A stretch of 64,000 bases of DNA from a bacterium OL-1 (lineage in GTDB: Bacteria; Actinomycetota; Coriobacteriia; Coriobacteriales; Atopobiaceae): contig LM994626.1 of NCBI GenBank assembly GCA_000752675.2, positions 442,447 to 506,446 of the forward strand, written 5' to 3'. The notes under the pieces are model-generated. The model was not told the origin of the DNA. It did not search any database and saw only the letters and a list, made by a program, of their open reading frames with translations. Made by a program: the position numbers and the translations under genes. Shown piece after piece: positions 27,446 to 36,042 of this stretch (the stretch's first letter is position 1; each line of letters begins with the position of its first letter).

Positions 27446-28030
27446 TCAAGCGTGGCGCGCGAGCCTGGCCATGTCCTCGGGGCTCACGAGCCATTGCTTC
27501 AAAGGGTGAGCATACGCAAGGTCATCCCGGTCGAAAATCGCAAGGGACGTCTCCGAGAACTCGGCACGATACCAGTTCCCGAAGGACTTCGAGGGGTTGT
27601 CGAATACCACTTTGCGCATGATGCGGGGCGTGAGGAGTGGGTTGCCACAGGCGTACTCGGCATCAAAGAACTCGTAGTCGGGTGCCTCGCCCCGGTCGGC
27701 CTTCTCCGTAAGGTACTCGTCAACCTCGTCAAAGAAAAGCTCCTCATTGTAGAGCACGCCACGGTGGGCATCAGGCCCAACGGGTGGCGTACCACCGCTG
27801 ACTCTTCTCATGTAGCGTGTAACGTATTTGCGGTCGTCATCGAGGATGATGAGCCGGTCGCACTCCTTGCAGTGCCAAACTTCCGATTTCTCGCCGGCGC
27901 GGTATTCGAGCCCGAAGAACGCCTGGCTATCGGCCAGCTCGTCCATGAGCGAGTCCGCCACAAAGAGCCACACGCTGTCGAGGTCGTTCTGACGAACGTC
28001 GTTGCCACAGGGGCATCCTATGCGCGACAT
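27446..28030 (-). CDS. Hypothetical protein with two CxxC/CxC zinc-ribbon-like pairs
   Basis: 194 residues from ATG 28030 (AGGAAGATGCG upstream). N-terminal C-x-C (GCPCGNDV) and a later C-x2-C (WHCKECDRLIILDD) suggest a small zinc-binding ribbon. The rest is soluble and acidic with many aromatic residues (NPSKSFGNWYRAEFSETSLA). I recognise no named family; the pattern is like small immunity or accessory proteins. Divergent from the gene at 28152, with 120 bases between, inside the module bracketed by direct repeats. Confidence 0.65.
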   Translation of the reverse strand: MSRIGCPCGNDVRQNDLDSVWLFVADSLMDELADSQAFFGLEYRAGEKSEVWHCKECDRLIILDDDRKYVTRYMRRVSGGTPPVGPDAHRGVLYNEELFFDEVDEYLTEKADRGEAPDYEFFDAEYACGNPLLTPRIMRKVVFDNPSKSFGNWYRAEFSETSLAIFDRDDLAYAHPLKQWLVSPEDMARLARHA

Positions 28031-28151
28031 CGCATCTTCCTCCCCTCGTCTCACGTATCAACAGTGCATTCTACCGGCCTCTTTCCCCACACCGGGGCCA
28101 ATGAGAGAATGTGGATGGATGATGCGCCGATGGCAAACGGGGGCGAGAGGG

Positions 28152-28979
28152 ATGGGCCAGTACTACATCTGGGCAAACCCGGACAAGCGCGAGTACATAG
28201 ACGACGAGCCGTTCGGGGGCACAGGCTTCGCGCTGGGGTGCTCCGTGGCGGTCGGGCAGCCGATGACAGACGCAGCGTGCACGATGATTGCGGGTCCTTG
28301 GCATGGCGACACGGTCATCTACGTCGGCGACTACTGGACCGAAGACTCCTTCGACAGCGAGCGCTCGCGCAGACTGCTCGCGAAGTTCGACGGCTACCCT
28401 TATGAGGGCATACTAAGCCGCTTCGAGAACGTGACGGGGCACTTCGACGAGGCCAGGGGCCACAGTTGCAGTGATTACCTTCATTCCGAGCAACGAGGCA
28501 ACATATTCGAAGAGGTATACACCGGGCCGTTCGACCTGCACGTGCAGAGCTGGCGCTACGCGGTGAACCACACGAGGCACGAGTTCGTGGACAGAAGGCA
28601 GGGACCCGTCTCCAATGTGTACCGATGGCACGGGAGATACGAGTTCAGGCGCATCGACCCCATTGTGCTCCTCTACGCGATGGGACCAGTCGATGACGAA
28701 TGGGGTGGCAGGTGGTGCAGCGATCTGGTGGACATGAGTGACAACGCGCCCAAGCAGGGCTACCGCGACGTAACCGAGGGGGCTTCCGCGAGCTGGCTGC
28801 TGGGACCCGCAATCATTGCAGATGACGGCATGGTTGAACGAGCGCTCGCGAGCGACGAGTTCCATGCAGCGGTTGCCGCACGAGGCTCAAGCGACCAACC
28901 GGAAGACGGCAGGAGCATTCCTGGGGCTCTTGAGGTTCTGGCATTGCTGCTCGGGGCGAGCCATGCCGAATGGCAGTGA
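28152..28979 (+). CDS. Hypothetical protein (MGQYY… type)
   Basis: 275 residues from ATG 28152. The opening MGQYYIWANPDKREYIDDEP is how members of an unnamed cytoplasmic family begin, and it fixes the start although the GAGAGGG site is very close. Features include many Trp/Tyr/His (IAGPWHGDTVIYVGDYW; GPFDLHVQSWRYAVNHTRHE) and no membrane span. Function unknown. Divergently paired with the zinc-ribbon-like gene at 27446, so the two may form a small regulatory or toxin–immunity unit; this is inference only. Confidence 0.6.
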   Translation: MGQYYIWANPDKREYIDDEPFGGTGFALGCSVAVGQPMTDAACTMIAGPWHGDTVIYVGDYWTEDSFDSERSRRLLAKFDGYPYEGILSRFENVTGHFDEARGHSCSDYLHSEQRGNIFEEVYTGPFDLHVQSWRYAVNHTRHEFVDRRQGPVSNVYRWHGRYEFRRIDPIVLLYAMGPVDDEWGGRWCSDLVDMSDNAPKQGYRDVTEGASASWLLGPAIIADDGMVERALASDEFHAAVAARGSSDQPEDGRSIPGALEVLALLLGASHAEWQ

Positions 28980-29002
28980 CAGCACGCACAACCCCGCAAT
29001 AC

Positions 29003-29293
29003 TATTCTTTTTCCAAGTCTGTCTTCGGAGGTAGGCGAGAACTAGAACGGACTAAAACGGAGTAAGTCGAAGCGGCTAAGGGGCCAACACCCTTATAACG
29101 GCGGTAAGGAAGATTTCGTCAGGTATTCTGACCTGCGAATAAAGGAGTAGTACGGAGTAGAACGGACTAGAACGGAGTAAGCGGGGAGCTGGGACTGCCC
29201 ACTTGAGCTCTAGTGCATCGATTCCTGCGTTTGACACTACCCCTATAACTTGTTGTCGGGACATACGGCGCTGGCAACCTATGGACAGGGCAT
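29003..29293. repeat. Right copy of the ~260-bp diverged direct repeat
   Basis: Same ordered blocks as 24346–24604: ATTCTTTTTCCAAG, GTCTTCGGAG, AAAACGGAGTAAG, CAGGTATTCTGACCTGCGAA, GTACGGAGTAGAACGGACTA, AGCGGGGAGC, CTTGAGCTCTAGTGCATCGA, TTGACACTACCC and GGACAGGGCAT. It has more AACGG(A/C) iterations than the left copy. Confidence 0.75.
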
Positions 29294-29990
29294 GGACTTG
29301 TCCTACGACACCCTCATACACGAGAAGAATGCAGACAAGATGAGGATGTTCCCGTCCTGCGTGATGTACGACCAGAGGGAAAGGCACCTAAATTGAAGGA
29401 ATTTCCATACCATGGGGCAATCTGCCTGCCCCGGCGCTCTTTAGAGTTCAAACAATGGCGAGCTAATCTAATCATACTAATAATTGAATTAGTTTCAGTT
29501 TGAATCACATTAGTTCGGGAGTCTCCGCAATCCGAAGGGTTGACGAGACGGCAGTCCTCATCTTACATCTCATCGCCGACGCGAAGATTGAGACCATGGA
29601 GTACAAGACGAACGCAAGCAACACGTCTTCCGCTGAGTGGAGAGTAGGAAAGTAGAGTCGGCTTTTCGTTCGAGGGGTTCTGAATATCTGGGTTACCAGT
29701 CGCCGTACCTGCTGCTGTGGGCCCCCGGCCTACCGCAAGTCATCACTTGACTCCCAAGGAGCACGCTCGGACCCGTGGCGCGACCAGTTAGACCCGTAAT
29801 GTGGCACGGACGACCCCTCCATTGATGTGGGCAAGCGGAAGAACCGGAGATTTCCGGTGATGGACGGCAGACAGACCAAAGGCTCTTCTCTTCTCACGGA
29901 AGTACTCCATGGTCTCGCACGGAGTGTAAACAATATTCTCTTCATTTCCAGATGACGGTTATACGGCGAGCCATTATATCCTGTACCCTC

Positions 29991-30268
29991 GCGTGTATGA
30001 GATGTCTAAGAACCCGAAGATGCCGGCAAAGTCGCAAATGAAGCTGTCGCCGGCGCTTGTCAGAACGCAGATCTCGACGTCTTCGAGACCTTATTCCCTC
30101 GTCGACTGGAACGTGAAGGCAGTCTGGCGAGGTTCAACGGCGAACGCTCAGTTAGCCATATCTCCTTTGTTTGTCTCTCGGACGCAAATTGTTACGTCCT
30201 TTAGCTCGTCCCAGGAAACGGCCTTCTTCTCGTGGCTAACTTCCATCGAGAAAGTTTTATCCCACATA
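29991..30268 (-). pseudogene. Decayed small ORF with two internal stops
   Basis: From ATG 30268 the frame reads MWDKTFSMEVSHEKKAVSWD, ELKDVTICVRETNKGDMAN, TGA, AFAVEPRQTAFTFQSTRE, TAA, GLEDVEICVLTSAGDSFICD, FAGIFGFLDISYTRGYRI, stop. The continuous protein-like character across both stops argues for a dead gene of ~90 codons. Family unknown. Confidence 0.4.
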
Positions 30269-30468
30269 CCAAGCGCTCCTCTTGTCTCTTAGCAAGCTCT
30301 CCTGAGCTGTTAAATAAACATAGGAAGCACATAAATATTGCCTGGTATCTTACTAGTCCCCTAGAGTGTAGATTCATGCACTGGTACGCACTTGCGCATC
30401 TCGGCGTTTTCCTGCTCAATCCTTTGGGGCCCTAGCAATCTTCGAGCGCTGAGAGTAAACTACCAGTG

Positions 30469-30497
30469 TTTCGTGCTATTTTCCGTTATTTCGTGTT
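30469..30497 (+). promoter_or_regulatory. TTTCGTG direct repeats before the RM operon
   Basis: TTTCGTGCT (30469–30477) and TTTCGTGTT (30489–30497) are 20 bases apart, about two helical turns, just upstream of the ribosome-binding site of the HTH-methyltransferase gene. This is a plausible operator for an autoregulating RM system. Confidence 0.35.
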
Positions 30498-30512
30498 GGG
30501 AGTTTATCCACC

Positions 30513-31505
30513 GTGCAAAACAACCTTGCCTGTATGGATGATATCGCCGCTCACTTTGGCGTAACTCCCGAAACCATACGCAATTGGATTAAAACTCGGA
30601 ATTTCCCAGCAATGAAAGTTGGGGGACGGTGGCGTTTTGACTGGGGTGAGGTGAACGCTTGGGAAGAGGCATGCTCCACAGCGAATCAGAACGAATCAAA
30701 TGCCCAGCTCGGCTACAGGGATTACGCTACAGCAGATAAAGCCTTATCAAAAATTAATAGAGATTATCATGAGTCTATAACTACAGACTCCATCACGCTC
30801 ATTAATGGTGACTGTTTGGATTCCTTGCGGCAGTTGGAGTCCAATTCAGTCGATTTCGTTCTCACTGATCCCCCGTACAATCTCGGTCTCTTCATGCAGA
30901 AGAGAGCAACGAATCTCAAACAGATGCGTGATAACTATTTTGGTGCCGCTGGGTGGGACAACCTTGATGCCGAAGGTTGGACGGCGTCGATGGATGCTTT
31001 TTTCGATGAAGCGGCTCGCGTCGTACGTAATGGTGGTTCGATGATTGTTTTCATGGCAGTTATAAAGGTCGAGACAATCATCAACTTAGCTCAGAGCCAC
31101 GGCTTTTACTACAAAACGACTGGCACCTGGCACAAGCTCAACCCGATGCCCAGGAACATGAATCTCCACTTCATTAACTCGACTGAATCTTGGATATACT
31201 TCGTGAACAAGGCGCATACCGGCACTTTCAACAACAACGGCAAGGCGTTGCATGACTTCTACGAGACACCTGTTACGCCAAAGAGTGAGAGGGCTTTTGG
31301 GAAACACCCAACACAGAAGCCTGTTGAGCTCATGAACTACTTTGTTCGCACCCTCAGCAACCCAGGCGATCTCGTTCTGGACCCATTCATGGGCAGCGGC
31401 AGCACAGGCGTCTCGGCAGTTGGACTTAACCGTCGCTTTGTTGGAATAGAACTCGATGAGCGGTATTTCGATATTGCTTCGAAACGATTGGGGGTCGATG
31501 CATAA
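30513..31505 (+). CDS. HTH-fused beta-class site-specific DNA methyltransferase
   Basis: 330 residues, GTG start after GGGAG. Residues ~6–52 are an excisionase/MerR-type helix-turn-helix (DIAAHFGVTPETIRNWIKTR, VGGRWRFDWGEVNAWEE). The rest is an amino-methyltransferase with motif IV TDPPYNLG (~118–125) before the AdoMet-binding motif I region LDPFMGSGSTGVSAVGLNR (~288–306), the beta-class order. DPPY points to N6-adenine or N4-cytosine methylation. First gene of the defence operon; it overlaps the next gene by a few bases. The fused HTH is unusual and may give DNA targeting or autoregulation. Confidence 0.9.
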   Translation: MQNNLACMDDIAAHFGVTPETIRNWIKTRNFPAMKVGGRWRFDWGEVNAWEEACSTANQNESNAQLGYRDYATADKALSKINRDYHESITTDSITLINGDCLDSLRQLESNSVDFVLTDPPYNLGLFMQKRATNLKQMRDNYFGAAGWDNLDAEGWTASMDAFFDEAARVVRNGGSMIVFMAVIKVETIINLAQSHGFYYKTTGTWHKLNPMPRNMNLHFINSTESWIYFVNKAHTGTFNNNGKALHDFYETPVTPKSERAFGKHPTQKPVELMNYFVRTLSNPGDLVLDPFMGSGSTGVSAVGLNRRFVGIELDERYFDIASKRLGVDA

Positions 31506-32577
31506 AATGACCCCAACGGTAATTGACCTGTTCGCTGGTGTGGGTGGATTGTCTCTCGGTTTTGAACTCGCCGGCTTCAAGATTGCTCTCGCTAACGAGT
31601 GTGACCAGTCCATAGCTGATGCATATATGAAAAATCGACCCGGCACGCCCATGATCGTGGAGGACATAACAAAGCTTCCTGTTGACGAGACTTTTGGCCG
31701 TTTTGCCGGCAAGACCACAGCTGTTATAGGTGGCCCTCCTTGCCAAGGCTTTTCCCAAAAGGGACAGCGAAAGAGCATCAACGACCCTCGTAATTTCTTG
31801 TTCAAGTACTACTTTGAGGTTGTCAAGCGAGTGCGTCCGACATATTTCGTCATCGAAAATGTCCCCAATCTACTTACAACCGAAAACGGATATTTCAAAC
31901 AGGAGATTGTTGAGCTATTCAGCGGAATTGGGTATGCGGTAAGTTGTGGCATCCTTTGCGCAGCCGACTTTGGCGTACCTCAAGACCGCCATCGTACCTG
32001 CATTATTGGCAAGCTAGGAGAAACACCCGTCTCTTTGCCTGAGCCCAATGGCGTGCACACAACCATTTGGGATGCCATCAGTGACTTGAGCTATCTCGAA
32101 TCAGGCGAGGGTGCCGAGGTACAGGACTATCGGCTTCCCCCCCAAAGCGCCTATCAGAGGATGCTACGCAAGGGCTCGGACAAACTGTATAACCACGTTG
32201 CCACACGCCACAGCAAGGTAACACTTGAGCGACTCAAGATGATTCCGCCAGAGCATGGCAAGGAAATGCTGCCTGCCGAGCATCTGACCAAATCCATCTA
32301 TAGCGGCACTTGGTGCCGCATGAAGAAAAGTGGCATCGCGAAGACAATCACGACCCGCTATGACACGCCATCCTCCGGCGAGTTCACTCACCCATACCTC
32401 AACCGTGCAATCACAACGCGCGAGGCTGCTCGAATACAATCATTTCCCGATACCTTCCATTTTTATGGCACCAAGTCATCTCAGATGAAGCAGGTCGGGA
32501 ATGCCGTTCCGCCTCTGATGGGGAAGGCTATTGCGAATCGCATTATGCTGGATCTACGCGACCAGCAAGATAGGTGA
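31498..32577 (+). CDS. DNA cytosine-5 methyltransferase
   Basis: 359 residues. Motif I TVIDLFAGVGGLSLGFELAG, motif IV GGPPCQGFSQKG with catalytic Cys (~81), motif VI VIENVPNLL, motif VIII QDRHRTCII and motif X QVGNAVPPLMGKAIANRI are all present. It methylates C5 of cytosine in a specific site and should protect host DNA from the endonuclease encoded downstream. Two starts are possible: ATG 31498, overlapping the upstream stop, or ATG 31507; the GGGGG site favours neither decisively. It ends in a TGA overlapping a GTG of the next gene. Confidence 0.95.
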   Translation: MHKMTPTVIDLFAGVGGLSLGFELAGFKIALANECDQSIADAYMKNRPGTPMIVEDITKLPVDETFGRFAGKTTAVIGGPPCQGFSQKGQRKSINDPRNFLFKYYFEVVKRVRPTYFVIENVPNLLTTENGYFKQEIVELFSGIGYAVSCGILCAADFGVPQDRHRTCIIGKLGETPVSLPEPNGVHTTIWDAISDLSYLESGEGAEVQDYRLPPQSAYQRMLRKGSDKLYNHVATRHSKVTLERLKMIPPEHGKEMLPAEHLTKSIYSGTWCRMKKSGIAKTITTRYDTPSSGEFTHPYLNRAITTREAARIQSFPDTFHFYGTKSSQMKQVGNAVPPLMGKAIANRIMLDLRDQQDR

Positions 32578-32582
32578 TTCAT

Positions 32583-34556
32583 ATGACAACACCTGTACCC
32601 TATAAGCCCACAAAGCCATTGGATCCGAGACTAGTTACGAAGACTTCTCTTCGCGATCCAAAGAAGGCTATCGCTGCCCTCATCCTACTTTGGTACGCAA
32701 AGGGCAAGCCCGGAGAAACCGAATACGGCAAAAACGAGGGCGTTTCAACAGAGGGTGGGATACTTGACGATGATATCGTCAACTCAATCAGCGAGCTCTT
32801 AAGGAACCATGGAGCTTCCCCTCAGAACAGGTCACTGCGCGATTTATTGGCTGGCAATGCCCTCTTTACAAGCCAACTCGAAGCGCTTAACGCTGCTTTC
32901 GAACTTGTATGGCACATGGCAAGTTTCAACTTCCTCTCCTCAAGTAACCGAGGCAAGGAGCGGACGGGCGGCAAGAGGTTTAGGAAGAGAATTGCCTTTT
33001 CCACGAACATGGACTTGATCGATGTTATCGCAGGAGATGATCTCGGCTCGCTCCTTGAGACCCTTCTCGATTGGCTTGCTGGAAATCAAGTTTCCAATAA
33101 TAAATCGATGGAGATGCGCCTAATCCGTGCTCTCACCGCTTTCTCTGAAGTCTCGTTTTACAAAACCGGGAAAGGCTCTTCAGGGGAAATCTATAACCCC
33201 ATAGGAATATACACGCGCCTTATTGGAGGAGACCAAACCGTAAGTACCACCGACGGAGATGAGGCTCAAGGCCCAACGCGTATTCTAAATAGCGCCTTGC
33301 AGGATGGTCTAAACCCTTATTTGACCTGCTCACAACACAATGTGTCCCTCGCTCCAAACATTAGCTCTCGTGACATTGACGGTTATGCCGAACGTGCGGC
33401 AACCTCTTTACGTCTTTCCAACATTGAAATCGACGCCCAGCAACAGAGCGTTCAGGAGGAACAAGAAATGGCTGATGCCGTCGGATACCCCCATAACCTC
33501 ATCTTCTTTGGTGCACCCGGAACCGGCAAGTCATATCAGCTAAACCGTATTGCTCAATCTTGCTTTCCGAGCGAGCATGTGAGGCGTGTGACTTTTTATC
33601 CTGACTACACTTATTCGCAATTTGTTGGCTCCTTTAAGCCCGTGACCCGTTACGCCGATCCAAAGGATGACGAGCCTCTCACTAAGGAGAAGCCCTATAT
33701 TTCTTACGAGTTCGTGCCCGGTCCCTTCCTCTCCACCTATATCTCGGCAGTCCAGAATCCCAGCAAGAATTACCTTCTTATAGTTGAAGAGATCAACAGA
33801 GCGAATCCTGCTGCGGTGTTCGGCGATATCTTTCAACTCCTGGATCGCAAACCTTCTGGACGTAGTGAATACGAGATTGCCGTTCCGAAGGAGATGGAGG
33901 ACTACCTACGCATCTTCCTCCCCCAGTATGCGACCAACGCGTACATCCAAGACCCAAGCGAGATATTGACAGAACAGGAACGCTTGGCACATGAGGAGCA
34001 TAGGCTGTCTCTTCCTCCCAACATGTATATTTGGGCGACCATGAACAGCGCCGACCAAGGCGTCTTTCCGATGGACACGGCCTTCAAGCGCCGCTGGGAC
34101 TTCCGCTACATGGGCATCGACGAAGGCGATCATGAGCCGATAAAGGCTATTGATGACATGTGCATCGATAATTTCGTAGTTACCATCGCAGGAGTCCGGG
34201 TGCATTGGAACGGACTTCGCAAGGCTCTGAACGACCTGATGCGCGACGCCCGCATCAATGAGGACAAACTGCTCGGTCCCTTCTTCCTTGCTCCTTCTAC
34301 TCTCAATGATGACCCGGTGCCAGACGGAAGCGGAACTGTTTTCCAGGCTTCTTTCAAGGATAAGGTCCTCCTGTACCTTTACGAGGACGCAGGGAAGATG
34401 CATCGACCGGCGCTCTTCGCGGATGACAAGGCGAGTTATTCCGAAATCTGCGACAAATTCGACAGCTCGGGCGTAGCCGTGTTCAAGGGGATTGACATCT
34501 CCTCGATTCTCGAGGATAGCGCCCGTGATGACGCCAATCTTCCCAACGAGGAGTAA
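32583..34556 (+). CDS. McrB-like AAA+ NTPase (LlaJI-type restriction subunit R1)
   Basis: 657 residues from ATG 32583 (AGGTGA site; a GTG at 32574 overlaps the previous stop). The first ~300 residues are a separate N-terminal domain, perhaps for DNA recognition. The AAA+ module begins HNLIFFGAPGTGKSYQLNRI (Walker A ~309–317), then YLLIVEEINRANPAAVFGDI (Walker B) and MYIWATMNSADQGVFPMDTA, the McrB-specific MNxADxS-like signature, with Arg finger region AFKRRWDF. Such NTPases drive translocation for a partner nuclease; the partner here is the next gene. Confidence 0.9.
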   Translation: MTTPVPYKPTKPLDPRLVTKTSLRDPKKAIAALILLWYAKGKPGETEYGKNEGVSTEGGILDDDIVNSISELLRNHGASPQNRSLRDLLAGNALFTSQLEALNAAFELVWHMASFNFLSSSNRGKERTGGKRFRKRIAFSTNMDLIDVIAGDDLGSLLETLLDWLAGNQVSNNKSMEMRLIRALTAFSEVSFYKTGKGSSGEIYNPIGIYTRLIGGDQTVSTTDGDEAQGPTRILNSALQDGLNPYLTCSQHNVSLAPNISSRDIDGYAERAATSLRLSNIEIDAQQQSVQEEQEMADAVGYPHNLIFFGAPGTGKSYQLNRIAQSCFPSEHVRRVTFYPDYTYSQFVGSFKPVTRYADPKDDEPLTKEKPYISYEFVPGPFLSTYISAVQNPSKNYLLIVEEINRANPAAVFGDIFQLLDRKPSGRSEYEIAVPKEMEDYLRIFLPQYATNAYIQDPSEILTEQERLAHEEHRLSLPPNMYIWATMNSADQGVFPMDTAFKRRWDFRYMGIDEGDHEPIKAIDDMCIDNFVVTIAGVRVHWNGLRKALNDLMRDARINEDKLLGPFFLAPSTLNDDPVPDGSGTVFQASFKDKVLLYLYEDAGKMHRPALFADDKASYSEICDKFDSSGVAVFKGIDISSILEDSARDDANLPNEE

Positions 34557-34559
34557 CTC

Positions 34560-36032
34560 ATGCGGGCGGAATATGCCCTCGTCCGCGAGCTCAAGCCCTA
34601 TTCTCTGGCAGAGGTTGCGGACAGGCTCTCTTGCAACCAAAGCCAGATCCAAGAAATCTTAGGACGTCTCCTTGCGAGTGGCGTCGTGCGCTACCGCACT
34701 CGCGGTGACCAATACGAGTCCGAGATTGCCGACGAAGCCGAAGCCGTCGATGACGAGTGTTACCAGTTCCGTTACGTAGGAATCGTCATTGTCGAGCAGA
34801 TAGTCATCGTATGCTATCCGAAGTACATCCGCCGAGAGGGCGGTCCGACCGAGAACGAGCTTCAGCAGATGGTGCGCGTGCTCCGTAAGCTGGACGGCTA
34901 TGGCGAGCTGCCATATCCCCAGGGAGATGCCGCATGGAGCAACGAGCTGTCCGTTATCGTGCGCCTGCTCCAGCTATATGACGAGCACGGGACGTACAGC
35001 AATTTCGAAGAGACCCGCGAGCTTAACGGAAACGGTGTCATTGACTGGGGCCGCACCGTCGATACGGTTACCCCCGTGCTCGCCGACGGTTTTCCCGTCT
35101 ATTTCGACTATTGGACCAGAAAGACCAGGCGCGACGAGTCCGATCTAATCACCCGCACTCATCGTGCCATCTTGACTGAATGCTCCCGTTTCCTCTCTCG
35201 CTGTGGCATCGCTGAGCTATTGGGTTTCGGAGATGTTGAACTCACTGACGAGACCTTGGCCGATCTCGGCGACCTGGAAGCGCTGGACTGGAGACTCGAG
35301 CACGAACGCTCTGGGCAGTTCGTCACCTGGAAGCAGGAGGCAATCGACCTCATGCGACTCTATCTGAGCGAGGGAAGCGCCGCATCGGCAAGCGAGAAGG
35401 TACTCTGCCTGGGAACGACCGCTTACTACTACGCCTGGGAACTCGCCTGCAAAAAGGCTTTTGGGGACTTGATGGACACCAAGCTCGGCAAGCTCCCTAT
35501 CAAGCTTGCTGGTAATTGGTGCAATCGCGCATCGGAGACCATGCTGGACATCATTCCCCACCCTCTGTGGGAACGTCCAAATGGAATGGGTGGCTGCGGC
35601 GATGTTGCCACGCTCATTCCTGACACCGTCGCCTTCGCATATGACTCCGACGGTCAGCATGTCTTCTGTATCTACGACGCTAAGTACTACGTGCCCACAG
35701 CCAGCGGCAAGATGGAGGGGCAGCCTGGCGTCGAATCCGTGACGAAGCAGTTCCTCTATCAGTCAGCATACCGGGATTTCGTGCTCGACCATGGTTTCGA
35801 CCGAGTGTCAAACGTTTTCCTAGTTCCCAGTGAAGGTGGTAACCCCACTTTTATGGCGAGAGTCTCTTTTCCAGGCGTATTGGATGCACTGGTGGACGAT
35901 ATTCCTCAGTTCAGCCGATATGTCGACATGTGGGCAATGCCAGCAAGCACCATCTTCGAGTGCTATCTCTCGTCCACTCATTTGGGTGCGATGACAATCT
36001 CGCTTCTCACCGCACCCTCACGGCACTGTTAG
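34560..36032 (+). CDS. LlaJI family restriction endonuclease (R2)
   Basis: 490 residues, three bases after the McrB-like gene, with GAGGAG site. The body matches the LlaJI endonuclease family (PF09563) in layout: an N-terminal winged-helix-like part (LVRELKPYSLAEVADRLSCN), a helical middle (HRAILTECSRFLSRCGIAEL), and a PD-(D/E)xK-like nuclease core ending VFCIYDAKYYVPT (~370–380; D-x-K). In LlaJI and BsuMI systems this subunit works with a McrB-like NTPase to cut unmethylated DNA. The site recognised cannot be read from sequence. Confidence 0.85.
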   Translation: MRAEYALVRELKPYSLAEVADRLSCNQSQIQEILGRLLASGVVRYRTRGDQYESEIADEAEAVDDECYQFRYVGIVIVEQIVIVCYPKYIRREGGPTENELQQMVRVLRKLDGYGELPYPQGDAAWSNELSVIVRLLQLYDEHGTYSNFEETRELNGNGVIDWGRTVDTVTPVLADGFPVYFDYWTRKTRRDESDLITRTHRAILTECSRFLSRCGIAELLGFGDVELTDETLADLGDLEALDWRLEHERSGQFVTWKQEAIDLMRLYLSEGSAASASEKVLCLGTTAYYYAWELACKKAFGDLMDTKLGKLPIKLAGNWCNRASETMLDIIPHPLWERPNGMGGCGDVATLIPDTVAFAYDSDGQHVFCIYDAKYYVPTASGKMEGQPGVESVTKQFLYQSAYRDFVLDHGFDRVSNVFLVPSEGGNPTFMARVSFPGVLDALVDDIPQFSRYVDMWAMPASTIFECYLSSTHLGAMTISLLTAPSRHC

Positions 36033-36042
36033 AGGAGGCCGT

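Larger units (their letters stand above)
29294..30512. other. Gene-poor, lower-GC stretch with decayed coding fragments
   Basis: No intact gene is visible. Three short decayed frames are readable: + strand ending at 29395 (YDTLIHEKNADKMRMFPSCV, then MYDQRERHLN and stop); + strand ~29540–29654 (ETAVLILHLIADAKIETMEY …); and minus strand 29991–30268, whose frame MWDKTFSMEVSHEKKAVSWD … FICDFAGIFGFLDIS is broken by TGA and TAA. None belongs to a family I recognise. Base composition is visibly more AT-rich than the flanks. Confidence 0.5.
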
